A DNA stretch of 64,000 bases from Roseivirga sp. BDSF3-8 (GCF_041449215.1 NZ_JBGNFV010000001.1:310001-374000), one strand, 5' to 3'. Positions 18,694 through 25,795 are shown, counted from the stretch's first letter. Made by a program: numbers and translations. The notes: generated from the sequence alone by a model not told the origin.

Positions 18694-18739
18694 CAGCCTC
18701 AATGTAATGGGCCGGAGTCAAACAGACTAGCTCATGAAG
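18694..18739 (-). repeat. Decayed terminal CRISPR repeat
   Basis: The segment ending ACTAGCTCATGAAG keeps the 3' part of the long repeat form, and the left part (CTCAATGTAATGG) is a worn version of the start of the repeat. It is followed by a normal-length spacer (18740-18775) before the first clear repeat. Decay at this end marks it as the oldest, leader-distal part of the array. Confidence 0.6.
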
Positions 18740-18775
18740 TATGAATTATGATGTCCGAAGGGGGGCAAGAGAAAA

Positions 18776-20110
18776 GTTTCAATCCTTATTGTAGTGGATC
18801 CGGGGTTGCGTTCAACTAGCTCACGAAGAGCTTACAATTCCATCATATATATGAAAACAGCTAAGTTTCAATCCTTATTGTAGTGGAAGTAGCTCACGAA
18901 GTCGAGCACGAGCTGGGCCAGCGTCCGGGAAGCTGGCGTTTCAATCCTTATTTTAGTGGATCCGGGGTTGCGCTCAACTAGCACATGAAGCAGCTCTCAG
19001 ACTGCCCACCGGGAATGGCTCCGCCAGTTTCAATCCTTATTGTAATGGACCGGGGTCGCGTCCGACTAGCTCACGAAGATTGGATTATGATTGGAGGGAT
19101 ACAGTAGCATTACGTTTCAATCCTTATTGTAGTGGAACCGGGGTTGCGCTCAACTAGCTCACGAAGTAGGTAGTATCATCTGATTCGTTCTAGGTTCTTT
19201 TGTTTCAATCCTTATTGTAGTGGATGTAGCTCACGAAGCAGGTGAGCCTTTCGAAGGAAGGACCTACTAACAACGTTTCAATCCTTATTGTAGTGGATGT
19301 AGCTCACGAAGGCTCCGCGTCCTCGTAGGCCTCTGCAGCTTCATGCTGTTTCAATCCTTATTGTAGTGGATGTAGCTCACGAAGTAATGCAGATTGGCTA
19401 TTGTTTGAGAATGGTCCGTAGTTTCAATCCTTATTGTAGTGGATGTAGCTCACGAAGCGAACTGGAAAAGATCGCAGACACAGTGCCGGCACGTTTCAAT
19501 CCTTATTGTAGTGGATGTAGCTCACGAAGAAAAGAAGGGCGTAGAGAAGTTCAACCGTGATCTCGTTTCAATCCTTATTGTAGTGGATGTAGCTCACGAA
19601 GAAAAGAAGGGCGTAGAGAAGTTCAACCGTGATCTCGTTTCAATCCTTATTGTAGTGGATGTAGCTCACGAAGGCGGTTCTATTACCATGTTTTTGAAAA
19701 CTTTAACCTGTTTCAATCCTTATTGTAGTGGATGTAGCTCACGAAGAAGCAACAGAACCTAGAATTGCTTCGTCTGAAAAAGTTTCAATCCTTATTGTAG
19801 TGGATGTAGCTCACGAAGCCTGCTCTAACCATTTAACACTGGTGACGAAGTTCTTGTTTCAATCCTTATTGTAGTGGATGTAGCTCACGAAGTGATTTCG
19901 TGATTAGTGTATAACATGCTTATAATTGTTTCAATCCTTATTGTAGTGGATGTAGCTCACGAAGCTTTAAAGGTTGTTTTAGAAGCTCAGACTATGGAAT
20001 GTTTCAATCCTTATTGTAGTGGATGTAGCTCACGAAGTGCTAAAAGGTTGGGTTCCAATTAAGGAGGCAGGCCGTTTCAATCCTTATTGTAGTGGATGTA
20101 GCTCACGAAG
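18776..20110 (-). CRISPR. CRISPR array, 18 clear repeats in two length classes, no cas genes nearby
   Basis: Repeats begin at 18776, 18865, 18938, 19027, 19114, 19202, 19275, 19348, 19421, 19493, 19565, 19637, 19710, 19782, 19856, 19928, 20001 and 20074. Fourteen are 37 bp, starting GTTTCAATCCTTATTGTAGT and ending GTAGCTCACGAAG. Four (at 18776, 18938, 19027 and 19114) are 52-53 bp with an extra 15-16 bases after GTGGA. Spacers are 35-37 bases. On the minus strand the repeat ends ATTGAAAC, the usual crRNA 5' handle of type I and III systems, so transcription runs right to left and the leader is right of 20110. Spacers 19530-19564 and 19602-19636 are identical. No cas gene lies in the window, so processing must depend on a distant locus, or the array is orphaned. 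Confidence 0.97.
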
Positions 20111-20345
20111 TCGATTTTGGAGCTAAGTGGCTGTAAGCTAGTGAGAAACATGCTTTTTACTATCGGCCTTTTTCTCAAAATCAGTACGTCAAAGAGCAGT
20201 ATTTTACCTGCTTTTAGCAAATTTGCGCAAGCAAAAGTAATTGACAGTCAATTTGTTATAGCCCGTTTTCGGCCTTCTCCAAATAAATTGCCACCCGGAA
20301 AAGTGATTTTGGCTGCGTCTACCAAAATTAAAAAATATTGTTTAA
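20111..20345 (-). promoter_or_regulatory. CRISPR leader with inverted repeat
   Basis: AT-rich DNA without a credible gene, directly at the non-degenerate end of the array, as expected for the leader. It contains AATTGAC-A-GTCAATT (20239-20253), a 7-bp perfect inverted repeat, and TTGCGCAA (about 20223-20230). Such motifs can bind Cas1-Cas2 or a host factor during spacer uptake. The 78-codon plus-strand frame across it is taken as chance. Confidence 0.6.
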
Positions 20346-20349
20346 AAGG

Positions 20350-20577
20350 CTAATCCCTCAAAGCTTCCTCTAAAGTTAGATTAAGCGCATTTAAAACCTT
20401 ATAGGCTAAAATCACATTCGGTACTGTCTCGCAGTTCTCAATCTTACGGTAAACCCTAAGATCTGCACCTATTTTTTCAGCTACTTTGGCCTGAGTTAAG
20501 CCCAGTTCTTTACGCCTCTCTTTGAGTCTGGCAGCAAATTGCTTTGCTAATTTTGGTTTATTATCAGCCACAGTCAA
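20350..20577 (-). CDS. XRE-family HTH regulator
   Basis: A 75-aa protein that is essentially one Cro/C1-type helix-turn-helix domain (residues 12-70: RLKERRKELGLTQAKVAEKI, then VYRKIEN and LNLTLEEAL). It is divergent from the 107-aa gene at 20646 and separated by 68 bases that contain a 16-bp perfect palindrome overlapping promoter boxes, so it probably represses itself and its neighbour. It reads towards the CRISPR leader in the same direction as the array. Whether it affects array expression is open. Confidence 0.85.
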   Translation of the reverse strand: MTVADNKPKLAKQFAARLKERRKELGLTQAKVAEKIGADLRVYRKIENCETVPNVILAYKVLNALNLTLEEALRD

Positions 20578-20595
20578 AAGTCATTGATTTAAGGC

Positions 20596-20625
20596 TTGAC
20601 AAAAAGGCCTAATTAGGCCTATATT
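20596..20625 (+). promoter_or_regulatory. Palindromic operator between promoter boxes
   Basis: The perfect 16-bp palindrome AGGCCTAATTAGGCCT (20605-20620) lies between TTGACA (20596-20601) and TATATT (20620-20625), spaced 18 bases, 21 bases before the ATG at 20646. It is the probable binding site of the adjacent XRE repressor, which would block polymerase. Confidence 0.6.
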
Positions 20626-20645
20626 GTAAGTGTTTAAATTTATCA

Positions 20646-20969
20646 ATGACTATGAATGCACGAATGAAACTAAAACAAGCTATTCAGGGGCTAGGTAAGC
20701 CTGAGTTGCTGCAGCTCTACCAGGAGGCGATTAGCGAGTACTGGGAAAGCACTGGCTACACCTTGCCGCAAGAAGCTACCCTGATTCTAGGCCAGGAGGT
20801 ATCCGTAATTTTACCTGAGGCTATTCATCGCGCCGTTGTGACCGGCACCAAGATTACAGGAGATACCGAACTCTATGATCTTGAACTTGAAGGCGACAAA
20901 TGCGGCCTAAAGACTCTCTCCAACATTCCCCTCCAATTCATCAAACACGAAGGGCTCAGGCGGGCCTGA
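20646..20969 (+). CDS. Small uncharacterised protein
   Basis: A 107-aa acidic protein without membrane segment. The first half is helical (MKLKQAIQGLGKPELLQLYQ) and the second is beta-rich (LILGQEVSVILPEAIHR.. GTKITGDTELYDLELEGDKCGLK). I recognise no family. It is divergent from the XRE gene and shares the palindromic operator, so it is probably controlled by it. It could be a cargo or element-maintenance protein, possibly the partner of the XRE protein in a toxin-antitoxin-like pair, but nothing in the sequence proves this. A start three codons later (MNARMKL) is equally possible. Confidence 0.6.
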   Translation: MTMNARMKLKQAIQGLGKPELLQLYQEAISEYWESTGYTLPQEATLILGQEVSVILPEAIHRAVVTGTKITGDTELYDLELEGDKCGLKTLSNIPLQFIKHEGLRRA

Positions 20970-21273
20970 TAACGGCACTACGCCGTTTACTGCTTCTTTC
21001 TCCCGGGTTTCCGGATTCCTTACCTGCTTCTACTCTCATACCTTCCTACTCAAAAGACTGTCCTTTTCCTTTTGCAAGGTTCATCCCTTAATTCATTCTC
21101 TATCAATTTGGCGCAAATATCCGGTTAGGCCTCCTGTCTGGCCAAAAGACTTCGGCATAAACACAGCCCCGCCCGCATACCCTTCATTTATTCCGATTCC
21201 TTTTGGCCCTGAGTCGGCCGTAACCGTAAGCGGGCCCCATAATTAATTTTTCACTTATCAAACGATTTTGATT
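20970..21273. other. Non-coding region with short hairpin
   Basis: About 300 bases without a supported gene. AACGGC-ACTAC-GCCGTT (20971-20987) directly follows the stop of the 107-aa gene and may be a weak terminator. The rest is C- and T-rich. Confidence 0.35.
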
Positions 21274-21777
21274 ATGGATATAACAGCCAAAGAACTAAGC
21301 AACATCACCGAAATTAAGCTTAGCTACTCGAACACCGTTAACCCGAACGAAAGGCCTCAGATTAATAACTCATGGGATGCCTACCAGCTATTATTAAAAT
21401 GCTGGGACCACGAGAAGATTGAAATGGTGATGCAGTATAAGGTACTGCTGATGAACACGAAAAGCAGGGTCTTAGGACTGGTTAATATTGCTTCCGGTTC
21501 TGCGTTTTCCGTACCGATCGATTACAAGCAGATATTTGCTGCCACTATCAAATCAGGAGCTACCAGCATGATTGTCGCCTATAACCATCCATCAGGAGAC
21601 AGTAAGCCGGACAATGCTGAAATAGCGGTGGGTAAGAAGTTGGAAAACGCAGCCAAGCTTCTGGACATCAGATTACTGGACAATCTCATTATTACACTGG
21701 ATGGCTACTATTCCTTCCAGGACGAAGGAATTACATCTTACAAATTGCCCGATTCCCATCTTGATTGTAAGGGCTGA
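21274..21777 (+). CDS. RadC-like JAB-domain protein
   Basis: A 167-aa protein of the RadC/MPN-JAB family. The metal-binding block is YNHPSGDSKPDNAEI (His105, Ser107, Asp109 region). It lacks the N-terminal HhH part of chromosomal RadC, as is usual for the short RadC proteins carried on Bacteroidota integrative elements. The biochemical role is unsettled (proposed metalloprotease or nuclease-like). The ATG at 21274 is preferred over an in-frame TTG two codons upstream. It is the first gene of a plus-strand run that leads to the recombinase. Confidence 0.85.
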   Translation: MDITAKELSNITEIKLSYSNTVNPNERPQINNSWDAYQLLLKCWDHEKIEMVMQYKVLLMNTKSRVLGLVNIASGSAFSVPIDYKQIFAATIKSGATSMIVAYNHPSGDSKPDNAEIAVGKKLENAAKLLDIRLLDNLIITLDGYYSFQDEGITSYKLPDSHLDCKG

Positions 21778-21824
21778 GCAAATAGGTAAAGGTTCTGCCA
21801 GCTTATAAGCTAACCCTTAGGCGT

Positions 21825-21983
21825 ATGGCTGGCAGAAAACACCTCACACCACGGCAGGTACAGAAGGCACTAAGTGAAAAGGGTATTCACCGTGATCTGG
21901 ATACCTGCCGTAATCTTCTTAATTTAATGAAAGAGATAGCTGAAATAGCTGTCACAACCGTACTGAAAAATGACAACAGCTGA
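21825..21983 (+). CDS. 52-aa helical protein overlapping recombinase start
   Basis: A short frame from ATG 21825 to TGA 21981-21983. It starts MAGRKHLTPRQVQKALSEKG and ends with two amphipathic helices (RNLLNLMKEIAEIAV). It overlaps the serine recombinase start (ATG 21970) by 14 bases in another frame, which argues for coupled translation. Small LTPxxVQKxL-type proteins occur before recombinases in Bacteroidota elements and may act as recombination directionality or accessory factors. That role is inferred. Confidence 0.65.
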   Translation: MAGRKHLTPRQVQKALSEKGIHRDLDTCRNLLNLMKEIAEIAVTTVLKNDNS

Positions 21984-23553
21984 TTTATACATACGCGTAA
22001 GCACCGACGAACAGGCAGACAAAGGTTACAGCCAGCGTAACCAGGAAGAAATGCTTTTGAAGTACTGCGAGATAAATAACCTGATACCCGGGAAGGTGAT
22101 CTTTGAAGACCATTCGGCCAAGAGCTTCGAGCGCCCCGAATGGACACACTACCTAAACTACCTGAAGAGCCGCAAGCGGCTAAGCAGCACGCTGGTACTT
22201 TTCACCAAGTGGGACAGGTTCAGCCGCAATGCCGGTGATGCTTATATGATGATAAGTAAGCTCAGACGATTAGGAGTAGAACCGCAGGCTATAGAGCAGC
22301 CTTTAGACCTGAACATCCCGGAAAACAAAATGATGCTGGCTTTCTACCTGGCCGCTCCGGAAGTAGAAAACGACCGCAGGGCATTGAATGTTTTGCACGG
22401 CATGCGCAGAGCGAAGAAAGAGGGTAGATACTGCCATTCAGCACCACGAGGCTACAAGAACACCCGCGACGATAACGGTAATAAGGTGATTGTTCCCAGG
22501 GAGCCGCAGGCCAGCCAGATCAAGTGGATATTTGAACGCGTCGCAGAGGAAATCTATTCCAGTGAGCAGGTACTAAAGTTAGCCCGGAAGGAGATCGGCT
22601 TTAAGTGTAGTAAAAATGCCTTCTACCATGCTTTACGGAATCCGGTGTATTGTGGGAAGATATTCATTCACCAGTATAAGGATGAAGAGGCCCGAATAAT
22701 TAATGGCCAGCACGAAGGCCTTGTATCCGAAAAGCTATTTTATAAAGTGCAGGAGATACTGGAAGGCAGAAGACCTAAACGTAAGACAAAGGTAGTCACT
22801 CACGAAAACATACCGCTGGTGGGCTTTTTGAAGTGTCCTAAGTGCACACGGATGCTAACAGGTAGTGCAAGCAAAGGCCGCAATAAGTATTACTATTATT
22901 ACCACTGTACTTCACAATGTGGGGAGCGTCACAAAGCCGGAGAGGTAAACAAAGCTTTCGTAAATGAGCTGGCGAAGTATACCATCAACCCCGTATTAGG
23001 TGATATATTAAAAGGGGTCATAATAGAAACCTATAATAAAAAAATTAAAGCTTCTACTGACGGCAGGGCAGAACTTATAAAAGGGATAGAAGAACAAAAC
23101 GAGAAGCTAAGTAAGGCACGTATGCTGCTGCTTGATGATGCTATAGACCAGGAAGATTACAAGGCCATAAAACTAGCCTGTAATCAGAAGCTGATAGACC
23201 TGGAAAGCCGCCTTGCCTGCTACAAGACCAAGCAAAGGAACACACTAAAGCCTCAATTAGAAAAAGCCCTGGATATAGCTTTAAACATAGAAAAACTGTA
23301 CGAAGAGGCTGATTTGGAGAGGAAGCGGAAACTGGTTGGTTCGATCTACCCGGAAAATCTGACGTTTACCGAAAGCGGATATCGAACCACTCGCGTCAAT
23401 GAGGTATTTAGCCTTCTATATACTGTAAACCGCGAAATTAAGGACAAAAAGAAAGGGACAAGCCAGCAAAATAGTGACTTGTCCCAAGTGGTGATCCCGC
23501 TGGGTCTCGAACCCAGGACCCTCTCCTTAAAAGGGAGATGCTCTACCAACTGA
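21970..23553 (+). CDS. Large serine recombinase (integrase)
   Basis: 527 aa. The N-terminal resolvase domain has LYIRVSTDEQ with catalytic Ser11 and the arginine-bearing block FTKWDRFSRNAGD (about residues 77-90). The recombinase domain follows (about 170-260), then a zinc ribbon with CPKC and a second cysteine pair (about residues 297-320), and a coiled-coil region (about 370-440). It presumably integrates and excises the element. The last 21 or so codons read antisense through the tRNA-Lys gene, ending at a TGA inside it, so the C-terminus (VVIPLGLEPRT..) is encoded by target-site DNA. Before integration the protein must have had another end. It is the last gene before the tRNA, the usual place for an integrase. 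Confidence 0.9.
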   Translation: MTTADLYIRVSTDEQADKGYSQRNQEEMLLKYCEINNLIPGKVIFEDHSAKSFERPEWTHYLNYLKSRKRLSSTLVLFTKWDRFSRNAGDAYMMISKLRRLGVEPQAIEQPLDLNIPENKMMLAFYLAAPEVENDRRALNVLHGMRRAKKEGRYCHSAPRGYKNTRDDNGNKVIVPREPQASQIKWIFERVAEEIYSSEQVLKLARKEIGFKCSKNAFYHALRNPVYCGKIFIHQYKDEEARIINGQHEGLVSEKLFYKVQEILEGRRPKRKTKVVTHENIPLVGFLKCPKCTRMLTGSASKGRNKYYYYYHCTSQCGERHKAGEVNKAFVNELAKYTINPVLGDILKGVIIETYNKKIKASTDGRAELIKGIEEQNEKLSKARMLLLDDAIDQEDYKAIKLACNQKLIDLESRLACYKTKQRNTLKPQLEKALDIALNIEKLYEEADLERKRKLVGSIYPENLTFTESGYRTTRVNEVFSLLYTVNREIKDKKKGTSQQNSDLSQVVIPLGLEPRTLSLKGRCSTN

Positions 23554-23564
23554 GCTACGGAATC
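23489..23564 (-). tRNA. tRNA-Lys (UUU), CCA encoded
   Basis: On the minus strand GATTCCG pairs with CGGGATC as the acceptor stem (one G-U), followed by discriminator A and encoded CCA. The D-arm TAGCTCAGTTGGTAGAGC, the anticodon stem TCTCC/GGAGA with loop CTTTTAA (anticodon TTT), and the T-arm with GGTTCGAGACC are all present. Length is 76. Its 3' end borders the mobile element. Confidence 0.97.
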
Positions 23565-23681
23565 ATATTGATCTTCCCTCTTTTAGAGCCCTTATTTCCG
23601 TAAGGGGACACAAAAGTAGAACTAAAATTTTAAAAGGCAAACCGCTAACGAAGAAAAGTGATAATTCTGCAGGCAGTTATT

Positions 23682-24416
23682 TTAGCTCTTTCTCTTTTTT
23701 TTCTTCTTTTTACCTTTCCGCATCTTTCTGATCGTGGGAGAAGAATAATAGAAGAGCATGAAACCAGACATGATGGTCACAAGCCCGAAGATGCTGAAGG
23801 CCCGAAGCAACCAATTGTTGAAATTGTCGCGTCCTTCGTAATCCATTGTGTGTAACATCCACAGAAAGTCAAACACCCGCCAAGAGTCGTGTCTTACCCG
23901 CTGAAAACTTCCATCACGGGCCCCTACGTAGGCCTTAAGGTTTTCATCCCCTTCGTAGGTAATCACATAGGCCGGCAGGGGCTTACCTCTGTATTCGTGG
24001 TGGTCTCCTACCTCCTCAATATATTCAGCAGAGGCAATCTTATACTCAGGTTTCATATGCATATCAGCCACAGACAAGGCTTCCTCTTCGCTAATTTGCT
24101 CCTTCCTTTCCCAGGTTTGCGGATCTACCAGGTATGAATCATTCACCCATAAATAGGGCTTATGCCCCACAAACATCAGGCTCATTTGTTTGATCTCAGG
24201 GTCGGAGTTAAGAGAGTCTCCAAGTACGAGGGAGGAGAGAGCGTGATCCATGTTATGACCAATATATTGGTCACCGTGAATCTCATCTATATTGGTCCAG
24301 CTAAAATATAAACCTCCGATAGTCCAGAACAAAAATTGAATGCCAATAATCACACCCAGGTAACGGTGGATCTTTCGGGTAAGTAAATGAGGGTTTTTCT
24401 TCATGCGAACTTTCAA
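23682..24416 (-). CDS. PepSY-domain transmembrane protein
   Basis: A 244-aa protein with an N-terminal helix (YLGVIIGIQFLFWTIGGLYF) and a C-terminal helix (AFSIFGLVTIMSGFMLFYY) flanking a periplasmic region with PepSY-like features (ISEEEALSVADMHM; LPAYVITYEGD). The tail is strongly basic (KKKKKKRKS). PepSY-TM proteins are linked to iron uptake or reductase function in Bacteroidota and have WMLHTMDYEGRDNFNNWLLR-type blocks like the one here. It stands alone, and no iron transporter is visible nearby. A few codons later (MKKNPHLLTRKIHR) is an alternative start. Confidence 0.75.
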   Translation of the reverse strand: MKVRMKKNPHLLTRKIHRYLGVIIGIQFLFWTIGGLYFSWTNIDEIHGDQYIGHNMDHALSSLVLGDSLNSDPEIKQMSLMFVGHKPYLWVNDSYLVDPQTWERKEQISEEEALSVADMHMKPEYKIASAEYIEEVGDHHEYRGKPLPAYVITYEGDENLKAYVGARDGSFQRVRHDSWRVFDFLWMLHTMDYEGRDNFNNWLLRAFSIFGLVTIMSGFMLFYYSSPTIRKMRKGKKKKKKRKS

Positions 24417-25089
24417 ATTTCTATTACATAGCAGGGAAAGTTGACAGCATAATTTTTTAAAACGCTGCTAAGGTAATGAAGAAAAAAATAAAGCACGACA
24501 CGGAATCTACCACTTTCAAAACAAACTACCCCCACCAAAGGTGCGTGACCATCTGGACAAGGATAAAAGCATAGCGATTTTACGTACAATTTAGCTTGAC
24601 AACTTACCTATAAATTGTATTTTTACAACAAGCCATTCACCCCTGCCCTCGAAAAATTCCCCCTGTTTTCCCCCAATTACCAACCCAATGCTGGACCGTT
24701 TCTGAACCGTCTTTAAACCGTATATTGAAGCCCCCTCCTTCGCCCATCGTCCGGGCTGGCCAGGCCCTGGGGCTACTACTTACCAATTGTACATTATGAG
24801 GTTTGTGTACATCTCCATCCTTGCTGCATAGCCGTCAGGTTAAGGTTTTAGATAACCCGAATTAGTTCACCAGCTGATCTCACTCTATTCTAATACCAGG
24901 AATTTTAATAAAGCTCAAACCTAAGGCCACAGTGGGGAGATTAAGCTAGGTTCTGTAAGAAATTTAGCTTACTACGGCAGTAGTAAAAGCCATGCGAAAG
25001 ATTACCATACTTGCTCATTCCTCACTATATCCCAAACTGGTATAGCCCTCAAACATGACCACCGGCCAAGACGGTGGTTTTAGTACGGT
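24417..25089. other. Long intergenic region, mostly unexplained
   Basis: About 670 bases without a supported gene. It contains three direct copies of ACCGT at 24695, 24706 and 24717, exactly 11 bases apart, and an ACCACCG/CGGTGGT hairpin at 25058-25078 followed by TTTT. Frames here are short and lack family features. A small RNA or undetected short peptide cannot be excluded. Confidence 0.4.
24695..24721. promoter_or_regulatory. Triple ACCGT direct repeat, helically phased
   Basis: ACCGT starts at 24695, 24706 and 24717 with an identical 11-base period, so all three copies lie on the same face of the helix. Direct repeats of this spacing are typical of response-regulator operators. The regulator is unknown; an orphan LytTR regulator is encoded elsewhere in the window. 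Confidence 0.4.
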
Positions 25090-25090
25090 T

Positions 25091-25117
25091 AATAAAAAAG
25101 CGCCTGTTGGCGCTTTT
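25091..25117 (-). terminator. Rho-independent terminator of the RiPP precursor gene
   Basis: On the minus strand AAAAGCGCC-AACA-GGCGCTTTT is followed by TTATT, a 9-bp perfect stem with a T tail. It starts 22 bases after the precursor stop codon, which supports that gene as a real transcription unit. Confidence 0.85.
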
Positions 25118-25138
25118 CTGATTTCATCTTTGATCAAT

Positions 25139-25330
25139 TTATCCTCTGCTACAGACATCTCCGCCATCACAGGTAGTATAATTAACTGTGTCACAAATCA
25201 TTTTGGTGTCACAATTATAATAGGAAGCGCATATTCTGTTTGCTGACTCACCACCCCTCACGGAGTGCTTATGGGAAGTAGTAAAGCTACGTACTGCTAG
25301 CTTTGATAGGGAAATTTTAGTCTTTCTCAT
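25139..25330 (-). CDS. Orphan lanthipeptide-like (pinensin-type) RiPP precursor
   Basis: A 63-aa peptide. The leader MRKTKISLSKLAVRSFTTS matches the K-x-SL-x-KL-x-V-x-SF-x-TS pattern of Bacteroidota class I lanthipeptide/pinensin precursors. VRGG at about residues 24-27 is the probable GG cleavage site. The 36-residue core has five cysteines (in RIC, YNC, MIC, TTC and DVC) and several Ser/Thr, as needed for (methyl)lanthionine rings. An ATG six bases upstream (25336) is an alternative start. It is followed by a strong terminator. No LanB dehydratase, LanC cyclase or exporter lies in the window, so maturation would need enzymes encoded elsewhere. An unmodified cysteine-rich peptide is the alternative. 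Confidence 0.7.
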   Translation of the reverse strand: MRKTKISLSKLAVRSFTTSHKHSVRGGESANRICASYYNCDTKMICDTVNYTTCDGGDVCSRG

Positions 25331-25402
25331 CGTCATGGTATGATTAATTAATTTAAGAAGATACCCACCAAAAGGCATAATCACAAGTTAGAAACGCCTG
25401 CT

Positions 25403-25795
25403 TCAGACTTTTTTAGCTATGGGATGAGTAAATGCGATATAGCCGAAGCAGGCCATAAAAAGGGCATGAATGACCAGTACGGGGATAAGTACATATTGCC
25501 CCTGGTTATATGACATGCAATAGCGGCCCATAGAAAGGGTAGCGATGGCAAAATAGGTCAAATTAGCCATTGCCACGGGACGGGAATAAATGCCCCCTAT
25601 CAGGTTACCACGGCCCATCCAGTTCAATAGCCCCAGCCCTGCCCAGGCACCGCCAAGTAACTGAAACATCAGGTCAGTTACAGGGTCCGGAGCCACGCCG
25701 AGAAAAGAGCTGGCTTCCTGCGGAAGAAACAAGGCCATCACCCCTCCTATTCCAAAGAATATGGCGGCAGATTTCATCAGTAGACGGGTCTTCAT
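25403..25795 (-). CDS. Small four-helix membrane protein
   Basis: A 130-aa protein with four hydrophobic segments (about residues 8-26, 44-62, 75-92 and 100-122). I recognise no family beyond a DoxX-like or DUF4345-like small membrane protein look. It lies upstream of, and in the same direction as, the RiPP precursor (gap about 70 bases), so the two could share a transcript. If so it might be an immunity or export helper, but nothing in its sequence shows that. Confidence 0.65.
   Translation of the reverse strand: MKTRLLMKSAAIFFGIGGVMALFLPQEASSFLGVAPDPVTDLMFQLLGGAWAGLGLLNWMGRGNLIGGIYSRPVAMANLTYFAIATLSMGRYCMSYNQGQYVLIPVLVIHALFMACFGYIAFTHPIAKKV

Larger units (their letters stand above)
13443..23490. 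mobile_element. Mobilizable integrative element at tRNA-Lys (left end unresolved)
   Basis: oriT-like hairpins, a MobC-like protein and relaxase at one end, and RadC, a small overlapping protein and a serine recombinase at the other, abutting the 3' end of a tRNA gene. This is a standard mobilizable-element layout. Cargo is the TPR/pseudokinase unit, the CRISPR array and an XRE-controlled gene. The left limit shown is only the start of the MOB module; I found no second copy of the tRNA 3' end within the window. The defence genes at 1-13,051 may belong to the same element or to an older island. Confidence 0.65.

Noticed and set aside
19366-19762. Plus-strand frames of 64-107 codons in the CRISPR array with repeated FNPYCSGCSSR-type peptides
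   Set aside because: They are translations of the 37-bp repeats and spacers; the apparent protein repeat is the CRISPR period.
20117-20353. 78-codon plus-strand frame right of the CRISPR array
   Set aside because: Lies in the leader, has no family features and ends against the XRE stop; likely chance.
1-23490. A second att site (copy of the tRNA 3' end) left of the recombinase
   Set aside because: I looked for the T-arm/acceptor sequence and found no copy; the left edge may be outside the window or the core too short to see.
23489-23553. VVIPLGLEPRT as a genuine conserved recombinase C-terminal motif
   Set aside because: It is the antisense translation of the tRNA-Lys T-arm and acceptor, seen wherever a frame runs into a tRNA.
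25058-25078. ACCACCG/CGGTGGT hairpin as a second terminator
   Set aside because: Stem is good but no gene ends just before it on the plus strand; the 25091-25117 hairpin already explains termination of the RiPP gene.
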